A stretch of DNA of 64,000 nucleotides. Source: Gammaproteobacteria bacterium (lineage in GTDB: Bacteria > Pseudomonadota > Gammaproteobacteria > Steroidobacterales > Steroidobacteraceae). Both the position numbers and the translations under genes were made by a program. The notes beneath the pieces are model-generated. The model worked only from the letters and a program-made list of their open reading frames with translations. It did no database searches and had not been told where the DNA came from. Positions 1-7,825 of the stretch are shown here, one piece after another (within the stretch, counting starts at the first letter, position 1; each line of letters opens with the position of its first letter). The DNA is taken from NCBI GenBank assembly GCA_028293765.1, contig JAQGOG010000150.1:19780-83779 (forward strand), written 5' to 3'.

Positions 1-1
1 C

Positions 2-55
2 GTGTATGACTACGTCTTTGGCCGCGGCGGCTTCGCTTATCACTGCGGCAGCTAA
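2..55 (+). CDS. C-terminal end of a gene cut by the window edge
   Basis: An open frame enters from the left edge and ends at TAA (53-55), giving 17 residues that finish in FAYHCGS. The frame is clean and aromatic/glycine-rich, which looks like a genuine C-terminus, but too little is visible to name a family. It converges on the LysR gene that ends at 153, about 100 bases away. Confidence 0.4.
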   Translation: MYDYVFGRGGFAYHCGS

Positions 56-152
56 GCAGACCACGACTCGCACTAACACATGCTGCATCACTGATCAGGT
101 CCATCCGTTGCTTGGAATCGGCAAACGCCAGTGTACTGGAATTCCACCCGCA

Positions 153-1055
153 TCAAGCGCGTGACGCGGCCCGCAGCTGGCGCAGGAAAGCGCTGAAGAC
201 TTTCAAGGGCACCGGCAGTTGCCGCCGGCCGGAATAGTACAGATAGTAACTGTGGTGGCCGGGAGACCAGTCGGCCAGCAACGGCACCAGCCGGCCCGCG
301 GCGAGGTGGGACGCGACGTAGGACTCGATCGTGTAGCCGACGCCGATACCGTCCAGCGCGGCGCGCACTGCCAGGTCCATGGTGTTTACTATCAGCGAGC
401 CGTTCACCGCCATTTCGATCTTGCTCTTGCCTTTCGCAAACTCCCACGCGAACAACTGGTCATTGATGCGCAGACCGATGCAATTGTGCCGCTGCAGGTC
501 CTGCGGCGCCTTGGGCGCCGGGTGCTGTTGCAGATACTCGGGCGCGGCGATGGCGATGAGGCGTGAAGGCTCGCTGACGCGGACGATCTGCATGTCTTTG
601 GCAACGCGCCGGCCGACGCGGATACCGGCATCGAAGCGCCCGCTGACGATGTCGCCATGGCCGTCATCCACAGTGATATCGAGCGCAATCGCAGGATAAG
701 CGGCGAGGAACGCCTTGATCACCGGCGCGAGAACAATCTGCGCGGGGACGCTCGAGACATTCAGACGCAGGGTGCCGGTGGGGGTATCGCGGAATTCGTT
801 CAGATCCTCGACCGCGGCGCCGAGCTCCATGATGGCGGGCCGGATGCGGGCCAGCAGTTTTTCACCCGCATCGGTCAATGAGACGCTGCGAGTGGTGCGG
901 TTCAGCAGCCGCATACCGAGCCGCTCCTCGAGCGAGCGGATGGTCTGGCTGATGGTCGACGCGGCGATGCCCAGGTGCGCCGCGGCCCGGGCAAAATTAG
1001 TGCGCTCGGCGACCGCGACGAAGGCATTGAGCTCGGCAAACTGGGCCCGGTTCAT
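153..1055 (-). CDS. LysR-family transcriptional regulator
   Basis: A 300-residue LysR-type regulator: an N-terminal winged helix-turn-helix (about residues 1-60, AAAHLGIAASTISQTIRSLE) followed by a two-lobed effector-binding domain of the PBP2 type. The reading frame can be extended to a TTG at 1070, but the ATG at 1055 places the start exactly where LysR proteins normally begin (NRAQFAELNAFVAVAE), so I prefer it. It is transcribed divergently from the efflux operon beginning at 1157. With a roughly 100-base shared spacer, the usual arrangement for this family, it probably controls that pump in response to one of its substrates. Substrate unknown. Confidence 0.93.
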   Translation of the reverse strand: MNRAQFAELNAFVAVAERTNFARAAAHLGIAASTISQTIRSLEERLGMRLLNRTTRSVSLTDAGEKLLARIRPAIMELGAAVEDLNEFRDTPTGTLRLNVSSVPAQIVLAPVIKAFLAAYPAIALDITVDDGHGDIVSGRFDAGIRVGRRVAKDMQIVRVSEPSRLIAIAAPEYLQQHPAPKAPQDLQRHNCIGLRINDQLFAWEFAKGKSKIEMAVNGSLIVNTMDLAVRAALDGIGVGYTIESYVASHLAAGRLVPLLADWSPGHHSYYLYYSGRRQLPVPLKVFSAFLRQLRAASRA

Positions 1056-1156
1056 TGTGTGGCTGTGCAAAGCAATCTATTCACATTGTCCAGTATTATA
1101 CCCGGCCCGACAAACCGCTATATCTGGCTGCTGCATTTTCGCCCCGGGGATCATTT

Positions 1157-2227
1157 TTGAAGCCGCAATCCGAGCAATCCGCCGCTGCCGCACCCAACAC
1201 CTGGCTGGGGAGGCACCGCAGACTCCTGCTGATCGGCGGACCGGTCATCCTGGCGGTGGTCGGGATCATTGCCTATCTGACCGGCGGTCGCTACGCATCG
1301 ACGGACGACGCCTATCTCCAGGCCGCACGGGTGGAGATCAGCAGCAACGTGGCGGGTCGCGTGATCGAAGTCGACGTGCACGACAACCAGCCCGTTCATG
1401 CCGGGGATGTGCTGTTCCAGATCGACCCCCGCCCGTTTCAGATCGCGATCCAGGACGCCGAGGCGCAACTCGCGGGCGCGCGCCTCAGGATGCAGGGGCT
1501 CGAAGCGTCCTATCGCCAGCGCCAGGCGGACGAAAAAGCCACACGGAACACGATCGCCTACCGTCAGGACGATTATGACCGCAAGAAAAAGCTCGCCGCG
1601 GACGGCATCACCTCGCGCGCCCAGCTCGACCAGGCAGCGCATGATCTCGATGTAGCACGCCAGGAGCTCGCGGCGGCGACTCAGCAATCCGCCAGCGCTC
1701 TCGCCGACCTCGGCGGCGATACCTCCGCGCCGCTCGAGAGCCGCCCCGCCGTGCGCCAGGCCCAAGCCGCACTGGATCGCGCCAGGCTCAACGATTCCTA
1801 CACGACGATACGCGCGCCGCTCGACGGCATCGTCACCAAAGTCGAACAATTGCAGGTCGGCAACTACATCAATGCGGTCACCCCGCAATTTGCGCTGGTC
1901 TCGCGGCAAGACATGTGGGTGGAAGCCAATTTCAAGGAAACCGACCTGGCGCACATGCGCCCCGGCCAGCGGGCGACACTCTCGGTCGACGCCTTCCCCG
2001 GCATCACCTTCACCGGCAAGGTTCAGAGCACCAGCCCCGGCACGGGGTCGAGCTTTTCGCTGCTGCCGCCGGAGAACTCTTCCGGCAACTGGGTCAAGGT
2101 CGTGCAACGCCTGCCCGTGCGGCTCTCGATCGATGCGGGACAGGCCGCTGTCCCGCTCGCAGCGGGCATGAGCGTCATGGCGACGGTCGATACCCAACAT
2201 CACCGTTCACTGGCCTTCTGGAAATAG
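1157..2227 (+). CDS. HlyD/EmrA-type membrane fusion protein of an efflux pump
   Basis: Periplasmic adaptor of a tripartite multidrug efflux system, about 356 residues. There is one N-terminal membrane anchor (about residues 17-40, LLLIGGPVILAVVGIIAYL), then the biotinyl-lipoyl-like half (YASTDDAYLQAARVEISSNV), a long alpha-helical coiled-coil hairpin and the beta-barrel (WVEANFKETDLAHMRPGQ). The start is a TTG at 1157 with a GGGGA ribosome-binding sequence 6-7 bases upstream. The open frame continues upstream to 1055 but that part is not protein-like. The stop lies 3 bases before the DHA2 permease, and the three pump genes form one operon. By homology it links the EmrB-like permease to the outer-membrane channel. 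Confidence 0.92.
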   Translation: MKPQSEQSAAAAPNTWLGRHRRLLLIGGPVILAVVGIIAYLTGGRYASTDDAYLQAARVEISSNVAGRVIEVDVHDNQPVHAGDVLFQIDPRPFQIAIQDAEAQLAGARLRMQGLEASYRQRQADEKATRNTIAYRQDDYDRKKKLAADGITSRAQLDQAAHDLDVARQELAAATQQSASALADLGGDTSAPLESRPAVRQAQAALDRARLNDSYTTIRAPLDGIVTKVEQLQVGNYINAVTPQFALVSRQDMWVEANFKETDLAHMRPGQRATLSVDAFPGITFTGKVQSTSPGTGSSFSLLPPENSSGNWVKVVQRLPVRLSIDAGQAAVPLAAGMSVMATVDTQHHRSLAFWK

Positions 2228-2230
2228 AAG

Positions 2231-3838
2231 ATGGCGGATCCGCTCGAGGACGATGCTCTGCAGGACGCGGTGAGGCCCGCCGGCGTCGATGCGACCGAAC
2301 CGAGCGTCATGCCCACCGAGCCCCGTTGGGTGCCGGTGCCCAACCGCGGCCTCATCACCATTTCCGTGATGTTGGCGACCATCATGCAGGCACTCGATAC
2401 CACTATCGCCAACGTTGCCCTGCCCCGCGTGCAAGGTACGCTGTCGGCAACGCAGGACGAGATGGGATGGGTGTTGACGTCCTATATCGTTGCAGCCGCC
2501 ATTACGATCCCACTCGCGGGATGGCTCGCGAGCGAATTCGGGCGCCGTAAGATCTTTCTGCTCTCGATCGTTCTGTTCACCATTGCCTCCGCCCTCTGCG
2601 GTCTCGCGACCTCGTTGCCGCAGATCGTGTTGTTCCGGTTCCTGCAGGGAGTGGGCGGAGCGGCGCTCGTGCCGTTGTCGCAGGCGGTCCTGTTCGACAT
2701 CAATCGTCCCAAGGATTTCGGCCGCGCCATGTCGATCTGGGGGATCGGCGTGACGCTCGGTCCCATTCTGGGACCCGCGCTGGGCGGCTGGCTGACCGAC
2801 AACTACAGCTGGCGCTGGGTGTTTTTCATCAATGTGCCGGTGGGGGTGCTCACCTACTTCGGACTTCTGGCGACCCTGCCCGAGAGCCGCAATGCAAAGT
2901 CGTCGCAATTCGATTTCTTCGGCTTCACGACCCTGAGCCTGGGGATCGCCTCCCTGCAGCTGCTGCTGGACCGGGGACAGCAACTCGACTGGTTCTCTTC
3001 CCCGGAAATCATAGCCGAGGCGAGCGTCGGCGGAACCGCCTTCTACCTGTTCCTCGTGCACATGTTTTCCAGCCAGCGCCCGTTCCTCAACCCCGCGCTG
3101 TTCAAGGATCGCAACTTCGTCGCCTCCAACGTCTTCATTCTCATGATCGGCGTGGTGCTGTTCGCCACCCTGGCGCTGCTGCCGCCGATGTTACAGAACC
3201 AGCTGCAGTACCCGGTGATTCTGACCGGGCTGGTCACCATGCCGCGCGGCATCGGTACACTGCTCGGCATGGTCCTCGTCGGACGCCTGGTCGCGCGCTT
3301 CGATGCGCGCCTCGTGATGGCGGTGGGGCTCGTGGCTACGGCCTACTCGCTGTGGGAGATGACACAATTTTCCTTAATTATGAGTGCCTGGCCCATCATC
3401 ATCTCCGGGATCATTCAAGGCCTCGGTGTCGGGCTGGTTTACGTCCCCCTTTCGATGGTCGCCTTCGCCACCCTGCCGGCCGCGTTACGCAACGAAGGCA
3501 CGTCTTTTTTCAATCTGCTGCGCAATGTCGGCAGCTCGATAGGTATTTCCGTAGTGATGTTCCTCCTGACGCAGAACACGCAACGCGTGCACGCCTCCCT
3601 CGCCGAACACATCACACCGTTCAACACGGCGTCCAATCCGGCCGCCGCACATATCGATGTCACCACTACGAAGGGATTGCTGGCGCTGAACGGCATGATC
3701 ACCAACCAGAGCGCCATGATCGGTTATCTCGATGATTTCAAGCTCATGATGGTGCTGACAGTGCTGACCATCCCATTCCTGCTCATGATCAGGAACGTAA
3801 AGCCCGCGCCCGGCGCTGCGCCCGTGGTGTCTGAATGA
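2231..3838 (+). CDS. DHA2-family (EmrB/QacA) MFS drug:proton antiporter
   Basis: A 535-residue, 14-helix major-facilitator exporter. Diagnostic DHA2 motifs are visible: motif D1 in helix 1 (LDTTIANVALP), motif A in loop 2-3 (GWLASEFGRRKIF) and the antiporter motif C in helix 5 (GVTLGPILGPALGGWL). The soluble N-terminus is about 40 residues. It lies between the EmrA-like adaptor (3-base gap) and the outer-membrane factor (ATGA overlap at 3835-3838), so the three are translationally coupled. It pumps hydrophobic toxicants from the inner membrane, by family knowledge. The specific substrate cannot be read from sequence. Confidence 0.95.
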   Translation: MADPLEDDALQDAVRPAGVDATEPSVMPTEPRWVPVPNRGLITISVMLATIMQALDTTIANVALPRVQGTLSATQDEMGWVLTSYIVAAAITIPLAGWLASEFGRRKIFLLSIVLFTIASALCGLATSLPQIVLFRFLQGVGGAALVPLSQAVLFDINRPKDFGRAMSIWGIGVTLGPILGPALGGWLTDNYSWRWVFFINVPVGVLTYFGLLATLPESRNAKSSQFDFFGFTTLSLGIASLQLLLDRGQQLDWFSSPEIIAEASVGGTAFYLFLVHMFSSQRPFLNPALFKDRNFVASNVFILMIGVVLFATLALLPPMLQNQLQYPVILTGLVTMPRGIGTLLGMVLVGRLVARFDARLVMAVGLVATAYSLWEMTQFSLIMSAWPIIISGIIQGLGVGLVYVPLSMVAFATLPAALRNEGTSFFNLLRNVGSSIGISVVMFLLTQNTQRVHASLAEHITPFNTASNPAAAHIDVTTTKGLLALNGMITNQSAMIGYLDDFKLMMVLTVLTIPFLLMIRNVKPAPGAAPVVSE

Positions 3839-5262
3839 ACCGCGCCGGGCGGTTGGCTTTGCCGTGTTCCCTCATGCTGTGCGCCTGCACGGTGGGCCCG
3901 AATTTCAAGCCGCCCGAAGCGCCTGCCGCACAGGCGTATGCGGCTCCTGGCGATGCACCGCCGCCGTCCGACCAGCGTGTTACGTTGGGAGCGCGGATCG
4001 AAGGGGACTGGTGGGCGCAGTTCCATTCGCCCACGCTCGATCAGCTCATCAAGCTGGCGCTCGCCGACAATCAGGATATAGCCGCCGCGCAAGCGCGCGT
4101 GGCACAGGCACAGGAGGATGTGAACGCAGCCAGAGGCGCCCTGCTGCCCTCCCTCTCCTTCGGTACGAGCGTGGGGCGGCAGAAATACGGCGCCGCGCTG
4201 TTCGGGCCGCTCAATTTCGTCATCCCGCCGTTTACCTACTACACGGTCGGCCCGAGCATCAACGCGCCGCTGGATCTGTTTGGCGGCAACAAGCGCATGC
4301 TCGAGCAAAGAGCGGCTTACAACGAGTATCGGACTCATGAGCTGAACGCGGCGTATCTGTCTCTGACGGCGAATGTCGCGGCACAGGCGTTGGCCGTAGC
4401 CTCCGCGCGCGCACAGCTCGGCGTGCTACAGGACATCATCGCGGATGATCAGCGAAACGTCGGTCTGGTGCAGACCGCGCTCGACAACGGCTCTGCCACC
4501 CGCACGCAACTGCTGAGCGCGCAGAGCCAGCTGGCGACCGATCGGACGTTACTGCCGGAGCTTCATCAGGAGGAAAGTACGGCGCTCCATGCGCTCGCGA
4601 TCCTGGTGGGCAAACAGCCGGCGCAGTGGTCGCCACCCGACATCACACTGAATGATTTCGTCCTGCCGGGGGAAATTCCAGCAAGCCTCCCCTCGGAGCT
4701 CGTCCGTCGCCGCCCGGATATCCTCGCCGCTGAAGCGCAGCTGCATGCGGCGAGCGCCGCCATCGGCGTGGCGACGGCCAATCTGTATCCCAACATCAAT
4801 CTCACCGGCACTGTGGGTCAACAGGCTTTGACGCCGGGGGGTCTGTTCGACGGCGTGGCCCTTGCGTGGAGCGTGGCGGCCAATGTTACGCAGCCCTTAT
4901 ATAACGGTGGGCGCCTCAAAGCCGAACGTCGAGCGGCGATCGACGGGTACCAGGCCGCGCTCGCTGACTACCGCCAGGTAGTTCTGCGCTCCTGCGGCGA
5001 AGTGGCCGACCGTCTTCAGGCGCTCTCGAACGATGAAGATCAGTTCACTTCCCAGACTATCGCCGCACAAACGGCAGCCGCCTCGCGGGACCTGGCTCGT
5101 CGCAGTTACTCGGTCGGCAACTCCGGCATCCTCGACGTGCTCGACGCCGAGCGTTTCACTGCACAGGCGCAACTTGGACTCGCGCGCGCGCGAGCCCAAC
5201 GACTGCTGGACACCGCCCGCCTTTACATGGCCCTCGGCGGCACGCCGATCGCAACGAAATAA
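3835..5262 (+). CDS. Outer-membrane efflux lipoprotein (NodT/OprM family)
   Basis: TolC-like outer-membrane channel of 475 residues. It begins with a lipoprotein signal ending in a lipobox (LMLCAC) followed by TVGPNFKPP, the standard start of mature NodT-type proteins. Two OEP repeats follow, with the characteristic periplasmic helices (LALADNQDIAAAQARVAQAQ; SELVRRRPDILAAEAQL). The start codon overlaps the permease stop by four bases. This makes the locus a self-contained tripartite pump. A second RND pump at 52.7-57.1 kb lacks its own outer-membrane gene and could borrow this one. Confidence 0.95.
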   Translation: MNRAGRLALPCSLMLCACTVGPNFKPPEAPAAQAYAAPGDAPPPSDQRVTLGARIEGDWWAQFHSPTLDQLIKLALADNQDIAAAQARVAQAQEDVNAARGALLPSLSFGTSVGRQKYGAALFGPLNFVIPPFTYYTVGPSINAPLDLFGGNKRMLEQRAAYNEYRTHELNAAYLSLTANVAAQALAVASARAQLGVLQDIIADDQRNVGLVQTALDNGSATRTQLLSAQSQLATDRTLLPELHQEESTALHALAILVGKQPAQWSPPDITLNDFVLPGEIPASLPSELVRRRPDILAAEAQLHAASAAIGVATANLYPNINLTGTVGQQALTPGGLFDGVALAWSVAANVTQPLYNGGRLKAERRAAIDGYQAALADYRQVVLRSCGEVADRLQALSNDEDQFTSQTIAAQTAAASRDLARRSYSVGNSGILDVLDAERFTAQAQLGLARARAQRLLDTARLYMALGGTPIATK

Positions 5263-5265
5263 TCG

Positions 5266-6570
5266 TCAGACTTTTGCGAACACTCCGGTCACGAGCATTT
5301 TGTGCTCGGCTTCATCCATGAGCTCCACCCTGTTTCGACCCCTCACTTTCGCCTCGTAGAGTGCTTGATCCGCCAGTTGCAGTGCGCCGCGGGGATTTCG
5401 CTCCAAGGTCGGCTCCACGACCGCGACACCCACACTGATCGTCACCCCCCTGGCGGTCCGGGACCCGCGGTGCTCGATGGCCAACTCCGCCACCGCGCGG
5501 CGTATTCGCTCCGCAATATCCTTCGCCTGATTCCCGTCGACATCGTAGAGGATTACCGCAAACTCCTCGCCCCCATAGCGCGTCAGGACATCGAGGGGAC
5601 GGCGAACCAATCTCTGTGCGGACTGTGCGACCCGACGCAAGGCCTGATCGCCCGCCTGGTGTCCATAGCGGTCGTTGTACGCCTTGAAATGATCGACATC
5701 GATCAGCAGGATCGCCAGGGCCCGGCGATCCTCGAGCGCCTGCTGCCAGAGCCTGACGAGATATTCGTCGAATACACGGCGATTTTTTGTTCCGGTCAAG
5801 GCGTCGTGCTGCGCGAGCTCCTCTACGAGGTGGCTTTCGAGAAAGGCAGTGCGCGACCACTGCTCTAGGTGCCGACCGGCAATGGTGCATGCGATCAGAC
5901 CCATGAGCAGGAACGCATCGCAACGCAGCGCAACCGGGAGTGCCAGGTCGAAGCAGCTGGCGCAGATGATGAAGCAAGCCACGGTCGCAACGCCGGAAAC
6001 GAATGCCGTAGCGAAGCGCAACCCGTGAAAGAAAAACGGGCCCATCAACACCATCGGCAGGAGCATCAGCATTTCCGACTCGCCGCGCGCGGCGGCTGCG
6101 GCGACGTGAACCGCCACTATCGAATTCCTGACCGGCACGATGATACGCGCCCACTGCAGATACAAACGCTCGTACGAAGTGCTCCAGGCGATCGACGCCA
6201 GGACGATCGAACTTGAGATGACCGGGCCGAAGTCGATCAGCAAGACACTGTTCCAGGAGCTTACGACGCCTTGCTCGGCGCCACGCAGGACCGCCAGTAA
6301 TGCGCCGAGCACGCAAACCACCCGGATGAGGGTACGGCTGTGCCGCAGGTGGGTACGGACGTACTCCGCTTCCAGTTTCGGGCTGAAGCGCAGATTCGGC
6401 GAGCCGCGTTGCAGCTCGACCGCATAGGGTGAGTCTGGAAAAGCACTCAGGTTCAGTCGGGACACAGTGATCATTGCGTCACGATAAGTGCTATCGAGTC
6501 CTTCCGATGTGACCCGGTCCGAGACTACATCAAGAAAGCGGCGGGCCCGCCACGCTCGAGGCGTTTCCAC
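5266..6570 (-). CDS. Membrane-bound GGDEF diguanylate cyclase
   Basis: A 434-residue protein with about six hydrophobic segments between residues 80 and 240 and a C-terminal GGDEF domain. The signature is YGGEEF (the active GGEEF variant), preceded by the nucleotide-binding region IDVDHFKAYNDRYGHQAGDQ, so cyclic-di-GMP synthesis is likely. An inhibitory-site RxxD about five residues before the signature is not obvious. The frame opens at a GTG at 6570, but an ATG at 6474 starts just before a sequence (LNLSAFPDSPYAVELQRG) that resembles the usual N-terminus of this subfamily, so the true start may be there. It converges on the efflux operon with only 3 bases between stops. Confidence 0.9.
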   Translation of the reverse strand: METPRAWRARRFLDVVSDRVTSEGLDSTYRDAMITVSRLNLSAFPDSPYAVELQRGSPNLRFSPKLEAEYVRTHLRHSRTLIRVVCVLGALLAVLRGAEQGVVSSWNSVLLIDFGPVISSSIVLASIAWSTSYERLYLQWARIIVPVRNSIVAVHVAAAAARGESEMLMLLPMVLMGPFFFHGLRFATAFVSGVATVACFIICASCFDLALPVALRCDAFLLMGLIACTIAGRHLEQWSRTAFLESHLVEELAQHDALTGTKNRRVFDEYLVRLWQQALEDRRALAILLIDVDHFKAYNDRYGHQAGDQALRRVAQSAQRLVRRPLDVLTRYGGEEFAVILYDVDGNQAKDIAERIRRAVAELAIEHRGSRTARGVTISVGVAVVEPTLERNPRGALQLADQALYEAKVRGRNRVELMDEAEHKMLVTGVFAKV

Positions 6571-6703
6571 CGATTGCGGACGTCACACCTGGAAGGCGCC
6601 GAGACCTCAGCGTTCCACTGGATGCTGATTTAATGAGAACCAGTTGGCTGCGGCCGACGCCTGTCCCGGGATAGGCGCTCGTGGCGCCCGCCCGGAATAA
6701 TCC

Positions 6704-7801
6704 TCAGAGCTTGGCCCGGTACTCGGTTTGCACGGGCCGGATTTTCTTGTCGGTGCCGAAGAAGGCATGCTTCGACATGTCTGCCGAATACCGGCTCGCC
6801 TCCGGATGGCGGCCAAGGGCCTCTGCCAGCGCACGGATGTGATGCGGTCCGGCGCCACAACACACGCCGAGATAGCGAATGCCGAGCTCGAAGGCTTCGC
6901 GTCCAAAGTCGCCCATTTCGGAGCGCGTGCACACGAACGGGTCCAGTCCGGTTGGAAACGCCCGCGCGTTGTCACAACAGCGATCGGTCAAGGACATGAA
7001 GGAAGGCTGCTGGCGGGTCGTGCGATAAGGCACCGGTAGCGCCCCCACGACGCATTTTACGGCGCGGCGGATTTTCTTGAGGATGGGCATCATCGTCGCC
7101 GGTCCGCGGTGACAATTGAGCCCCACGACCTCCGCGCCCGCCGCCTCCAGGCGTTGGCAGGTCTCGACCGGACTCCAGCCCTCCCGCATATTCTCTTCGC
7201 GATGCACCGAGAACGTCACGACCGCCGGCACCTTGGAATACTTTTTGATGGCCTCGAGCGCCATCAACGCCTCGCCACCCCAGGAAAACGTCTCGGCCAC
7301 GATGTAATCGACGCCGGCGTCCGCGGCCCAGCCGACCTGCTCCGCGAAGATCCGTTCGACCTCCTTGAGCGCTTTGCCATCCGTCGGATCGTAGATGTTG
7401 GTATTGCAGATGTCGCCGGCGAACAGAGTGCCCGTGCGGCGGGCGACTTTCTTCGCGATCCTGAGCGCGGTGCGATTCATCGGGACGAGATCCTTCTCGC
7501 GGCCGATGACCCGCAGCTTCTCGCGATGAACGTAGTACGTCAGCGCCTGGGTTACGTCAGATCCCGCGCGCACGAAGTCCATGTGCAGTTGTTCAACGAC
7601 CTCCGGGTGCTCGGCGAGCACGACGGGAACGAACGCGCCGGCCTGGAGATAGCCGCGGCGTTCGAGCTCGAACACGTAGCCTTCGGCGCAGATCACCGGG
7701 CCGGCCGCCAGACGCCGCATCAATCCGGGCTCCTTCTCCTTGCCCGGGGCGGGCGCCGCTTTCGCGTTTACCGAACGACTCACCGCCGAAGATTTCATCA
7801 T
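6704..7801 (-). CDS. Betaine-homocysteine S-methyltransferase-type enzyme
   Basis: Cobalamin-independent homocysteine S-methyltransferase of 365 residues. The zinc ligands of the family are present: Cys230 in VGLNC and the vicinal pair Cys314-Cys315 in GVCCGAGP. The barrel motif ICNTNIYDP and length place it nearer the BHMT branch than MetH/MmuM. The expected reaction is glycine betaine + homocysteine to dimethylglycine + methionine. The start has a GAGGAG ribosome-binding site 7 bases upstream. It follows the dimethylglycine dehydrogenase gene by 24 bases on the same strand, so product and next enzyme are co-transcribed, which supports betaine as methyl donor. Dimethylsulfoniopropionate is an alternative donor in related enzymes. 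Confidence 0.85.
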   Translation of the reverse strand: MMKSSAVSRSVNAKAAPAPGKEKEPGLMRRLAAGPVICAEGYVFELERRGYLQAGAFVPVVLAEHPEVVEQLHMDFVRAGSDVTQALTYYVHREKLRVIGREKDLVPMNRTALRIAKKVARRTGTLFAGDICNTNIYDPTDGKALKEVERIFAEQVGWAADAGVDYIVAETFSWGGEALMALEAIKKYSKVPAVVTFSVHREENMREGWSPVETCQRLEAAGAEVVGLNCHRGPATMMPILKKIRRAVKCVVGALPVPYRTTRQQPSFMSLTDRCCDNARAFPTGLDPFVCTRSEMGDFGREAFELGIRYLGVCCGAGPHHIRALAEALGRHPEASRYSADMSKHAFFGTDKKIRPVQTEYRAKL

Positions 7802-7825
7802 TTGGGTCTCCTCAAGACTCGTCGC

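Noticed and set aside
1055..1156. N-terminal extension of the HlyD-like protein to the ATG-like start at 1055
   Set aside because: The extra 34 residues are not family-like, overlap the LysR start region and precede a better TTG with a GGGGA sequence.
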